IMG/VR virus record: IMGVR_UViG_3300035698_004085
Span: 111,003-175,002 of that record
Source of the DNA: a virus
Strand: one strand, 5' to 3'
Length of the DNA: 64,000 bases
A program made the translations under genes and the position numbers. Of the stretch, positions 55,908-64,000 are shown one piece after another (within the stretch, counting starts at the first letter, position 1; every line of letters starts with the position of its first letter). Below the pieces are notes generated by a model. That model saw nothing but the letters and a program-made list of their open reading frames with translations. It made no database searches and was not told the origin of the DNA.

Positions 55908-56978
55908 ATGATTACGCTACAAGATGCTATAGAAAGAGCCAAACTCGCATCAGATGACGAGGGAATCCTTTCTGCTTACTTATATGACCAATTGCACCAG
56001 TCGCTTAATGACGTGGACAGGCATGCGTTTACGATGGCTCTAGTTGATAACGGTATTCAGACAAAGCGTGGATCTTCTTTAGATTCTGGGCATATTAGAG
56101 AAGTTTTAGGTCTGTCTTCTGAATCAACTGAGAAAGCGGTTGAGCATAGGATTGACATAACTGAAGAATTTGTCAGAGTTGCTCAACAATTTTCTCAATC
56201 TCCTGGTGGAATTTGGATGCCAGAAGATGATGAAGAACCTGCTGAGGCTCCTGTAGAAGAAGCACCTGTAGAAGAAGCACCTAAGCCTGATTGGGGTTAT
56301 CAAACTGAAGAATCGGTTATTGAGAAAGAGTTTGCACCGTCTGACGATGTAGGATCTATTCAGAAGGCTTTAGAAGCTTCTGGAATTTCTGTTGATAAAG
56401 ACGGAATGGTAAGTTATTATAGATCTAGTGTTCCAGGACTTTACAATAAAAAAACCCCTATGAAAGCTATTCCTTTGGATAGTGCGATTGAGAGAGCTGA
56501 GTCAGACCTAAATAGTACCGATAACGAGCAGCAAAGGATAAGTGATTTACAAGACGTTCTAAGTTCTTTAAACTCAGATTTTCAGGATCTAGAAGGTAAT
56601 ATGGAGGATATTGTTTCTAAGTTTGATGATAGTATGGATAACTTAGAGCAGTTTAGGTATAGCGAGAACTCTTCAGATGATGATATTAGGGAGATCGCTA
56701 CAGGGTTGTCTAGTGTGAGAGAATACTTAGGGCAAATAGATCCTGAAGTAGAAGATATGACTTATGGTTTAGAGCAGCACGCAGATACTATTAAAGATCT
56801 TCAAGAAAGACTTGACAATTATTATCAAACGCAGTATACAGGGTATGACGGTAAGACGGAATTGGCAGGTGCTTTATCGAAACTCAAAGAAATGCAGGAA
56901 ACAGACCCTCAAGGTTTCTTGAATGCTATTTCGAATTTGGGTGGAGTAGCTGCCTCTTTATTTTTTGGATGGAAATAA
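55908..56978 (+). CDS. Long coiled-coil protein, possible virion component
   Basis: 356 residues. An N-terminal helical domain (1-100), an acidic Pro/Glu repeat (APVEEAPVEEAP, about 115-127), a short globular part (130-190) and a long coiled coil (about 195-320) ending in a hydrophobic stretch (SNLGGVAASLFFGW). FVRVAQQF near residue 88 recalls the tag ending of the 14-16 kb family. Late promoter and position among fibre genes suggest a structural or scaffold role. Confidence 0.6.
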   Translation: MITLQDAIERAKLASDDEGILSAYLYDQLHQSLNDVDRHAFTMALVDNGIQTKRGSSLDSGHIREVLGLSSESTEKAVEHRIDITEEFVRVAQQFSQSPGGIWMPEDDEEPAEAPVEEAPVEEAPKPDWGYQTEESVIEKEFAPSDDVGSIQKALEASGISVDKDGMVSYYRSSVPGLYNKKTPMKAIPLDSAIERAESDLNSTDNEQQRISDLQDVLSSLNSDFQDLEGNMEDIVSKFDDSMDNLEQFRYSENSSDDDIREIATGLSSVREYLGQIDPEVEDMTYGLEQHADTIKDLQERLDNYYQTQYTGYDGKTELAGALSKLKEMQETDPQGFLNAISNLGGVAASLFFGWK

Positions 56979-56994
56979 CAAAAGGAGTTAACTA

Positions 56995-57222
56995 ATGGCG
57001 TTTGAGAATGTAACCTTTTACGATGTAGATTCTTCTAATATCTCTCAGATAGGATTCGATGAAAACGAGATGGTGCTCTATATAGTTTTTACTAATAATA
57101 CAACGTATTGGTATTCAAATGTTGATTTGGGCACTTGGCAGGGTCTTCTTAATGCTGAGTCAGTAGGTAAATACTTTTGGGGTAATATAAGGAACGCAGG
57201 ATACGAATACGGAAAGATGTAG
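56995..57222 (+). CDS. KTSC-domain protein
   Basis: 75 residues: DSSNISQIGFDENEMVLYIVF...TYWYSNVDLGTWQGLLNAESVGKYFWGNIRN matches the KTSC domain (S-S-x-I-x-x-IGY, Y-x-Y-x-x-V, A-x-S-x-GKYF). Family function is not established. AAAGGAGTTAACTA upstream. Confidence 0.82.
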   Translation: MAFENVTFYDVDSSNISQIGFDENEMVLYIVFTNNTTYWYSNVDLGTWQGLLNAESVGKYFWGNIRNAGYEYGKM

Positions 57223-57247
57223 TCTCCCTCCTTTTTTAAAAATTCCT

Positions 57248-57280
57248 CTTTAAATTATCCGACAATTTGTGTGTTAAACT
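57248..57280 (+). promoter_or_regulatory. Class 2 promoter CTTTAA-N21-TAAACT
   Basis: CTTTAA (57248-57253) and TAAACT (57275-57280), spacer 21. Heads the second fibre cluster. Confidence 0.6.
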
Positions 57281-57339
57281 CTTTATAAGTATGATTTTGC
57301 GGTTTAGGTAATTATTTCGCATTATGTTTGGAGTTTTAC

Positions 57340-60300
57340 ATGACGACAAATTGGACATCTAATTATCCAGTTTCTTTGGATACCTATATAGCTCTTATTG
57401 ACTTGGTTGATCAGGTCCTGGCGAACCACCCGAACACTTTATCTGATGCTGTTTTAGCTCTGGAGACTAAGCTAGATATAACGGGTGGAACTGCTACAGG
57501 TTTTGGTGGTATTAGTTTTGATGGAGTTGCGGCTAATCCTGGCGCAGTTGGTGCTGCTACGATTTGGGTAGACACTTCAGGAGGAGCTGGTTATTTATTT
57601 CGATATACTGATGAGCTGGGGGCGACTTATCAATTTGGTGTAACGCTTGATGGGGCGTATGACCAAGGAGGAGCGGGTCTAGGCAGGGTTATAACGGTTG
57701 ATAGTGGTGCTGTAGAGCTAGTAGGGTCTAATGCTGCTGACTACACTCTAGAGGTTACTCAGTCGGCTGCTGGAGGGTCCTTACTAGTCGGAAATAGCGG
57801 AGTTGGGGACGCTATTTCCTTAACAGGTACTAATAGGACTATTGGGTCCGATACAGGCAAGTTAAACCTCGTTACTACCACTTCAGGGGACCTTATTATT
57901 TCTTCTGCTAGTGTTCTTGATTTAGATGCTTCTGGAATAGTTTCAATAAATTCTTCAGCTGCGGCTATAAATATAGGAAATGATGCTGTAGCTCAAGCAA
58001 TAAATATTGGAATTGGCGCAGCTGCTAGAACTCTTACTATTGGAAATGTAACGGGAGCAACTGGTACTAAGTTCTACGCTAATACTGGTGGGTTTGACTT
58101 TGTAGGTGGAGTAGCTCCTGCTGTTTCGTTTTTTAGTGTTACGATTGCTGGGTCTGCTGGAGCGGATTCAATTTCATTAGAGACGGTAACCGCTGGTGAT
58201 ATTAGTCTATCGTCAGTTGCCGACGCTTCGTTTGACGGAGCCGGTACAGTTGAAATTGGATCGTCGGCTCTCGTAGGAATTGAGATAGGTTCTGCATCTG
58301 TTCCAGCTCTTTATATGGATACTGTTGACAATTCTATGTCTATGGCTGCTGCTGGGTGGATTAATACAGCTAATGGCGGTTACTACAGCGTTAATTCAAC
58401 GGCTGGTCCGATTAACATTGGTAATGGCGCTCATGCTTTTGCAATAAATATTGGAACTGGGGCTGCAGCTAGAGTTATTACTATAGGAAATGTTACTGGA
58501 GCAACGGGAGTACAGATAAACACTGGTACGGCTGGGTTATTGATTAATGCTGGTGCTGCTCTTATTAATACGGTGTTAGATGAAGACCTTATGGGTACAG
58601 ATTCGGATACTGCGCTGGCTACTCAACAGTCAATTAAAGCTTATGTAGATGCGCAGGTAACTGCATCTGATAGTTTGCAAGAAGCTTATGTAATTGGACA
58701 AACTATTTCAACTACAGCTGCTGGTGATTTAGCTTTTACCATAACGACTAATGGTAACTTCACTACTACAAACGGAACGGATCAGTGGGATTTCACTTAT
58801 GGTGGTGTGAACCTGATGAGTGTGAATGCTGATCTCTCAGGGTTCGATCTTAATACTTCTGCTGCTGTACTTATTACTACGGGTACTACTTTTGGAGTTG
58901 CTGCAACGGGCGCTATAGACATTCAGAGCGTAGCGGCTGTTACTATTGATTCTTCAGGTGGAGACATTGGAATCGGTACAGACGCAGATGCTCATTGGAT
59001 CAGGGTAGGTACCGCAGGGGTCCGTGACATCCGAATCGGTAATAATGCTGGCGCTACTGGGATAGAGCTAAATGCTGGCAGTGACGGCATTGGGATGGTA
59101 GCCGTAGGAGGACCTGTTAGTATTAGCACAGCTGCAGGTAGTAACATGTCTCTTCAGTCTGCTGGAACGCTGTTGGTAGACGTTGTAGGGGTGTTGGAGC
59201 TTAATTCTTCAGGTGGAGTTATAAGTATTGGTAATGATGCTGTAGCTCAAGCAATAAATGTTGGAACTGGGGCTGCGGCTAGAACTATTACTATAGGAAA
59301 TGTAACTGGAGCAACGGGAGTACAGATAAATACCGGTACGGCTGGGCTATTGATTAACGCAGGTGCTGCTCTTATTAACACGGTATTAGACGAAGATCTT
59401 ATGGGGACAGACTCTGACACTGCTTTAGCTACTCAACAGTCAATTAAAGCTTATGTAGATGCGCAGGTAACTGCATCTGATAGTTTGCAGGAAGCTTATG
59501 TAATTGGACAAACTATTTCAACTACTGCTGCTGGTGATTTAGCTTTTACAATAACAACTAATGGTAACTTCACTACTACAAACGGAACGGATCAGTGGGA
59601 TTTCACTTATGGTGGTGCAAACCTGATGAGCGTTAACGCAGACCTTGAGGGGTTTGACCTAAATACTTCTGTTGCTGCACTAATAACCACTGGAACTACT
59701 TTTGGCATAGATGCTACTGGCGCTGTAGATATTAATGGAAGTTCTACTGTTACCATAGACGGAGCCGGAAATAGTCATTTCTACTCAGGCTTTAGCGGTG
59801 GTAATGTTCAAACCCGGTTGAAGATGTATGATGATACTGCTGGGTTACTGACTTCTTACGTTACGGCTATAGAAACTGAGGGTGCGAATAACGAGGATGT
59901 AACTTCTGTACTAATCTCTAATACTACTAATACTGCTGGCACTCCTACGGCAACTGCGCTGATAGACGCTTATGGCGGTAATACTAATCAAATCCTAATA
60001 GGAGCTACTCCAGGTGCTCTTACAGCTTCTAGCGTTTCTGATATTCATATCGGATCTGACGGAAATGGAAGCGCTGATAGAGCAATAAACATAGGAGCAG
60101 TAGCCCAAACTAGTAATATTGTTATGGGAGCAGGAACTGACATAACATTCCAAGCTAGAGGCGGTAATATTGTACAAGTAAATAGCGCTGCTGACCCAAA
60201 CTTGGAGACTACAGCTACTAATCTAATTGGAGCTATTAATGAGATAAGAGCAGTTTCTACTATAACTACTGTTGCAGCAGCTACTTATACTGTCTTATCC

Positions 60301-60549
60301 ACTGATGTAGTTATCTCAGTTACTTATACTACTACAGGAACGTGCGTAATAACAGTTCCTACTGCGGTTATTGCAGTAAGCGGTAGAAAATTCACTATTA
60401 AAGATGGTGGTCTTAATGCGCTAACTAATAACATAACTATTGAAACGCAAGCTGCAGAAACAATTGATGGAAACGCTGATGCTATTATAAATGGAGATGG
60501 GGATGCTATTACTTTAATTAGTGATGGAAGTAACCTGTTTATAATCTAG
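57340..60549 (+). CDS. Giant repeat fibre protein
   Basis: 1069 residues, beta-strand rich and poor in Cys. Repeats of the form INIGTGAAARTITIGNVTGATG occur three times, and a longer block (LMGTDSDTALATQQSIKAYVDAQ...) twice. The latter unit is typical of phage fibre shafts. The end (about 975-1069) is the same capping domain as in 39597 and 41408 (VLSTDVVISVTY...ETIDG). ATG 57340 follows TTTGGAGTTTTAC. Probably a long tail or head fibre. Confidence 0.8.
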   Translation: MTTNWTSNYPVSLDTYIALIDLVDQVLANHPNTLSDAVLALETKLDITGGTATGFGGISFDGVAANPGAVGAATIWVDTSGGAGYLFRYTDELGATYQFGVTLDGAYDQGGAGLGRVITVDSGAVELVGSNAADYTLEVTQSAAGGSLLVGNSGVGDAISLTGTNRTIGSDTGKLNLVTTTSGDLIISSASVLDLDASGIVSINSSAAAINIGNDAVAQAINIGIGAAARTLTIGNVTGATGTKFYANTGGFDFVGGVAPAVSFFSVTIAGSAGADSISLETVTAGDISLSSVADASFDGAGTVEIGSSALVGIEIGSASVPALYMDTVDNSMSMAAAGWINTANGGYYSVNSTAGPINIGNGAHAFAINIGTGAAARVITIGNVTGATGVQINTGTAGLLINAGAALINTVLDEDLMGTDSDTALATQQSIKAYVDAQVTASDSLQEAYVIGQTISTTAAGDLAFTITTNGNFTTTNGTDQWDFTYGGVNLMSVNADLSGFDLNTSAAVLITTGTTFGVAATGAIDIQSVAAVTIDSSGGDIGIGTDADAHWIRVGTAGVRDIRIGNNAGATGIELNAGSDGIGMVAVGGPVSISTAAGSNMSLQSAGTLLVDVVGVLELNSSGGVISIGNDAVAQAINVGTGAAARTITIGNVTGATGVQINTGTAGLLINAGAALINTVLDEDLMGTDSDTALATQQSIKAYVDAQVTASDSLQEAYVIGQTISTTAAGDLAFTITTNGNFTTTNGTDQWDFTYGGANLMSVNADLEGFDLNTSVAALITTGTTFGIDATGAVDINGSSTVTIDGAGNSHFYSGFSGGNVQTRLKMYDDTAGLLTSYVTAIETEGANNEDVTSVLISNTTNTAGTPTATALIDAYGGNTNQILIGATPGALTASSVSDIHIGSDGNGSADRAINIGAVAQTSNIVMGAGTDITFQARGGNIVQVNSAADPNLETTATNLIGAINEIRAVSTITTVAAATYTVLSTDVVISVTYTTTGTCVITVPTAVIAVSGRKFTIKDGGLNALTNNITIETQAAETIDGNADAIINGDGDAITLISDGSNLFII
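58441..59730 (+). repeat. 480-bp internal duplication, offset 810
   Basis: 58441-58920 and 59251-59730 are near-identical (most differences are at third codon positions). A shorter related copy lies at about 57960-58060. It lengthens the fibre by about 270 residues. Confidence 0.8.
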
Positions 60550-60560
60550 GAGAATAAAAG

Positions 60561-61034
60561 ATGACTTATATATCTCAACCAGAATTAGATAAGGCTGCTA
60601 GAGCCGACCGATATATAGACGTAAGACCATTACCCCTTTGGCAAGTTTCAGACACTCTTGCCAACGGTTTGACAGCTCAAGCTGGTGCTCCAACTACGTA
60701 TTATTACTATGTTGATATGTATTCATTTCGTAGAGCTGGTTTTCAATTTATTTGGGATGGTGGAACGGCTAATAACACGTCAGTAATTACGTGTGAAGGG
60801 ACTATGCAAGACGACGGTACCGTAAGGGGTTCTTGTTCTTACCATGACGTTACTAATGATTTATATGGAGTGGCAAGCTTATCTGTTGCTGGTGGAGCAA
60901 CTGCTACTGACACTTGGGTTGATACTACTGAGAGCGGTGGAGGATTTAAGTATTTAAGGATTAAAGTAGTACTCGATACAACTTCGGGAGCTGATGATGT
61001 AGCTTATACGATTTTTCATAAGCGTCTTTACTAA
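60561..61034 (+). CDS. Virion-associated beta protein
   Basis: 157 residues, beta-rich (AQAGAPTTYYYYVDMYSFRR...GGFKYLRIKVVLDTT), reminiscent of small fibre or head decoration proteins in phages. Starts 11 bases after the giant fibre. Confidence 0.6.
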   Translation: MTYISQPELDKAARADRYIDVRPLPLWQVSDTLANGLTAQAGAPTTYYYYVDMYSFRRAGFQFIWDGGTANNTSVITCEGTMQDDGTVRGSCSYHDVTNDLYGVASLSVAGGATATDTWVDTTESGGGFKYLRIKVVLDTTSGADDVAYTIFHKRLY

Positions 61035-61044
61035 GGAGGGTCTA

Positions 61045-61380
61045 ATGACTATTTATACTGATACTGCTCCTATCTTATCTGGAGTTGGCATAACTAAAAC
61101 ACAAGCTAATACCTATTTTGAAAATAAAATTAAGGTTTCTGCTCCTGCTCCAGATCCTAAGATTACAAAGAAGGCTTGCGTAGCTATTGCAGATGCTTTG
61201 TACGTAGACGGAATTGAAGCGTCTGGCGGAATAGTAGGGCTTTCTCAATCTGTTAAGCTTAAAGTTGCTCAAGTTAAATCAATTATTGCTGAGATTGGCG
61301 CACTTGAGGGACTTTGGAATGCCTCAAATACTGCCTCGGAGCCTGAAGAACTTCTTGCTGAAACTAAGGCAAAGAAATAA
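61045..61380 (+). CDS. Small virion-cluster protein
   Basis: 111 residues with an Ala/Lys-rich helical middle (ITKKACVAIADALY; SVKLKVAQVKSIIAEIGALEG). Between two fibre-type genes; AAGGAGGGTCTA upstream. Confidence 0.58.
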   Translation: MTIYTDTAPILSGVGITKTQANTYFENKIKVSAPAPDPKITKKACVAIADALYVDGIEASGGIVGLSQSVKLKVAQVKSIIAEIGALEGLWNASNTASEPEELLAETKAKK

Positions 61381-63881
61381 TGAGTCTCCTTTCCCAGAAC
61401 GCAACCCCGGCAGAGATAGCGCGTGGTTGCGTGTTCTCCGAGACGTTTGAGAACCGTTCGTTAGTACGTGCGAACGGCGGAACAATTGTTGGGACTCCCG
61501 CTGTTAATTTTGGTGCGAGGCTGAATGGGACGACGGACAATGTTACATTTTATGAAGTGCTCGGCGTCAAATCAGTGACGTTCCCTGTCAATTTGGATAC
61601 GACAACCGAGGAGCTGATAAACCTTAGTGCCTCACATTCGATCAGCGTCACTGCGGGAACGCTTGCGGCAACCGGTTTCACAGCGCCAACGATCTATATT
61701 GACGGCGTAGCTACTACTTCAATCACTGCCGGGGTGCTTCATCATGTCACGATTACAACGACGACGGCGCTAGATGCCGATGTTTTTGTGGTTGGCGAGA
61801 TTGCAACATTTGGCGCGTTCTATATTCCTGACCTTAAGTTGTGGAAGATTGTTCTCACCGAGCAGGAAGCCATCGACATTTACAATAACGAAACCTACGA
61901 TTACATGCGGCAAGCGGTTGTGCATTTGCCGATGGACATGGAGCGGCACGACCCGTCTAATACTGATGGTCCAGAATTGATTGTTGACGGGGATTGCGAG
62001 GACATCGCCCAGAACACGGCACAGTGGTACCCCGCAATGGCAGCAGAGGTCAATGAGTGGCATTCGGTGGCATATGGCAACGGCGTGTGGGTTGCAGTTG
62101 CACTCACCGGCACAAACAGGGTGATGCGGTCGACAGACGACGGCGCAAGCTGGTCTGCGGTTGCGGCAGCAGAGGCCAATACTTGGATTTCGGTGGCATA
62201 CGGCAACGGCGTGTGGATTGCCGTTGCACTCACCGGCACAAACAGGGTGATGCGGTCGACAGACGATGGTGCAAGCTGGTCTGCGGTTGCGGCAGCAGAG
62301 GCCAATATTTGGTTGTCGGTATCATACGGCAACGGCGTGTGGATTGCCGTTGCAAACAGCGGCACAAACAGGGTGATGCGGTCGACAGACGATGGTGCAA
62401 GCTGGTCTGCGGTTGCGGCAGCAGAGGCCAACGGTTGGCGCTCGGTATCATACGGCAACGGCGTGTGGATTGCCGTTGCAAACAGCGGCACAAACAGAGT
62501 GATGAGGTCGACAGACGACGGCGCAAGCTGGTCTGCGGTTGCAGCAGCCGCTGCAAACTCTTGGAATGGCGTTTCGTACGGCAACGGTGTATGGATGGCA
62601 TGTGCTGGCACCGGAACCGGAGCCACCAACAGGTTTATGCGGTCCACAGATGACGGTGCGACGTGGGGCGTCGTCGCTTCTCCAGAGGCGGCCGCTTACA
62701 CGTCTATCACATACGGAAACGGCGTGTGGATTGCAGTTGCACTCAACGGCACAAATCGAGTCGCCATATCCACGGACGATGGCGTTACCTTTTCTGCGGT
62801 TGCGGCAGCGGAGGACAATGCTTGGTACTCTGTAGCGTACGGCAACGGCGTGTGGATTGCCGTTGCATACAGCGGCACAAACAGGGTGATGCTCGCAACC
62901 CCGGGCACTGCGGCATGGACTGCTACCACATCGTTACAAACGAAAACAACGGATAGCTACAGCGGGACATATGCCCTCAAACAAGCGCAGACGGTTGCGG
63001 CAACTAGTTGCATTTCGGCGCAGACGGAGTTGACATCCACAGAAACTTATATTGCAACGGCGAGGGTCAAATCAGACGGCGTGTTGACGCCTCAGATACA
63101 GGACTCAGCGGGGACCGTGTTTTGGACAGGTACGACCGACACCTCTTGGCAATTCGCAATAGCAACAGATATTGCAGCGTCTACGATTATTCAGTTAAGA
63201 TCGGTAAACGGCGACGGGGTGATTGGTTCGTATCTAAAGTGGGACGACATTTCGGTCAAAGCGACCGCGCCGTCAATTACTCCCCGCACCAGGGACATAT
63301 CCGGCAACAACAACCACGCGGTGTTTGGTGATGGGGTGACTTCAACGACCTATCCAACTAAATTGGTGAAGAGGGGCTATGGCTTTGATGGTGGGGATCA
63401 TCTGAATTGTGGTTCAATTGCACAACCAACGGGTGCTTTCTCAGTAGTATGTACGCTTCGGACATCAATACATGCAGCATTAAAATACATTGTCGCCTCT
63501 CAAAACAGTGCGGCTACTGCAATAAATTGGGCATTTGTTACGTCTGGTGGAGGCTATTACTTCTATTGTGGAGGTTTAGCTGGTGCAAACTCGTCTTATC
63601 TTCTCTCCCTCAACGATATAGGTATTCATACGTTCGTTGGTGTCTATAATGGAGTTGATACTACGTTGTTCATCGATGGGATAGCTATGCCAAGCGCGGT
63701 TACTCCGCTTGCTCCATTAGCTGGTGCGCAGGATGTTGAGATAGGACGAAAGCCCGGCAACGCAGTAAATTATTTCACGGGGGATATGTCCAATTTCGGA
63801 TATTTCGACGGGATAGCGCTGTCACAAATACAAGCAATCGACCTTCACCAGAGAATGCTTGCGGAGATAAACCATGTCTAA
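61380..63881 (+). CDS. LamG and beta-propeller adhesin
   Basis: 833 residues. An N-terminal concanavalin/LamG-like domain (about 1-185), then about eight repeats of roughly 37 residues (W-x-SVAYGNGVWIAVA...TNRVMRSTDDGASWSAVAAAEA, about 215-510) carrying Asp-box S-T-D-D-G-x-x-W motifs as in sialidase/BNR propellers, a jelly-roll part (520-625) and a second LamG domain at the C-terminus (about 640-830: NNHAVFGDG...FDGGDHLNCG...GVDTTLFIDG). A carbohydrate-binding adhesin is likely. Its GC content is much higher than upstream genes, suggesting recent acquisition. Confidence 0.8.
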   Translation: MSLLSQNATPAEIARGCVFSETFENRSLVRANGGTIVGTPAVNFGARLNGTTDNVTFYEVLGVKSVTFPVNLDTTTEELINLSASHSISVTAGTLAATGFTAPTIYIDGVATTSITAGVLHHVTITTTTALDADVFVVGEIATFGAFYIPDLKLWKIVLTEQEAIDIYNNETYDYMRQAVVHLPMDMERHDPSNTDGPELIVDGDCEDIAQNTAQWYPAMAAEVNEWHSVAYGNGVWVAVALTGTNRVMRSTDDGASWSAVAAAEANTWISVAYGNGVWIAVALTGTNRVMRSTDDGASWSAVAAAEANIWLSVSYGNGVWIAVANSGTNRVMRSTDDGASWSAVAAAEANGWRSVSYGNGVWIAVANSGTNRVMRSTDDGASWSAVAAAAANSWNGVSYGNGVWMACAGTGTGATNRFMRSTDDGATWGVVASPEAAAYTSITYGNGVWIAVALNGTNRVAISTDDGVTFSAVAAAEDNAWYSVAYGNGVWIAVAYSGTNRVMLATPGTAAWTATTSLQTKTTDSYSGTYALKQAQTVAATSCISAQTELTSTETYIATARVKSDGVLTPQIQDSAGTVFWTGTTDTSWQFAIATDIAASTIIQLRSVNGDGVIGSYLKWDDISVKATAPSITPRTRDISGNNNHAVFGDGVTSTTYPTKLVKRGYGFDGGDHLNCGSIAQPTGAFSVVCTLRTSIHAALKYIVASQNSAATAINWAFVTSGGGYYFYCGGLAGANSSYLLSLNDIGIHTFVGVYNGVDTTLFIDGIAMPSAVTPLAPLAGAQDVEIGRKPGNAVNYFTGDMSNFGYFDGIALSQIQAIDLHQRMLAEINHV

Positions 63882-64000
63882 TCGTCCATCTTTTATTGAC
63901 GAAGCTGTCTTGCATCACGATTACCGCGCCGGACATTTCTCAGATCTCTCAGGAAACGCGAACGATGGCACTCCTACGGCAACTGTTTGGCAAGGGGGCG
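63874..64000 (+). CDS. LamG-type protein, cut by window end
   Basis: 42 codons visible. It overlaps the previous stop by eight bases. DYRAGHFSDLSGNANDGTPT is the typical opening of a LamG/concanavalin domain, like the C-terminus of the gene before it. Confidence 0.65.
   Translation, partial: MSNRPSFIDEAVLHHDYRAGHFSDLSGNANDGTPTATVWQGG

Noticed and set aside
61901-62653. Long open frames on both strands across the propeller repeats (for example 62057-62653 plus and 61901-62647 minus)
   Set aside because: They are created by the periodic DNA of the propeller repeats in gene 61380-63881. They have no ribosome binding sites and unnatural composition.

Overview
The window is part of a large tailed double-stranded DNA phage (Caudoviricetes). 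Evidence: tightly packed mostly tiny genes with ATGA/TAATG overlaps and strong AAGGAG ribosome binding sites, scattered tRNA genes, several free-standing HNH nucleases, a terminase large subunit (51351-53495), very long glycine-rich, beta-helix and beta-propeller fibre proteins, and phage-type metabolic genes (ATP-dependent DNA ligase, dCMP deaminase, GroES-like co-chaperonin, KptA). No portal, capsid, tail tube or replisome gene is present, so the genome must be much larger than 64 kb. The base composition is AT-rich. The host cannot be named from the sequence.

Layout. 0-2.5 kb: the end of a tRNA, an HNH gene with an apparent -1 frameshift, then about 900 bases of non-coding, heavily self-complementary sequence behind a strong promoter. 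This is a candidate giant ornate RNA (GOLLD/ROOL-like), followed by a small membrane-protein gene and a second structured stretch. 2.5-14.1 kb: accessory genes, tRNA-Leu(CAA), tRNA-Gln(UUG), tRNA-Ile(UAU), KptA next to a SpoT-like HD hydrolase, DNA ligase and dCMP deaminase. 14.2-16.9 kb: a cluster of different proteins sharing an N-terminal tag of about 15 residues (GI-x-x-EG-x-KR-I/L-A/S-K). 17-23.1 kb: an operon expanded from one small repeated module, plus a metallophosphoesterase. 23.1-24.7 kb: gene-free, repeat-rich DNA at a strand-composition switch, an origin candidate. 24.7-39.5 kb: two more tagged proteins, then dozens of small early-type genes, three minus-strand cassettes and a sigma-factor-like gene. 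39.6-45.3 kb: fibre/adhesin genes. 45.3-48.5 kb: HTH and GroES-like genes, small genes and a PD-(D/E)XK-like nuclease. 48.6-54.5 kb: gene-free hairpin region, a coiled-coil membrane protein, putative terminase small subunit, HNH, TerL, HNH. 54.6-64 kb: metallophosphoesterase, KTSC protein and a second fibre cluster, cut by the window end.

Regulation is unusually readable. Class 1 promoters are TTGACA-N17-TAAGCT-like, often with an extended -10 TG; about twenty occur and they precede small accessory genes, tRNA-Ile and the big RNA. Class 2 is a different signal, CTTTAA-N21-TATAAT; about ten copies precede the tagged genes, fibres, HTH/GroES pair and other virion-like genes. I infer early and late classes, with the zinc-knuckle plus sigma region-4 protein at 35608-36093 as a candidate late specificity factor. 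Around eighteen products are tiny Cys-rich zinc-knuckle proteins.

Functional calls come from motifs read by eye; no database search was run. Most small genes remain unassigned.
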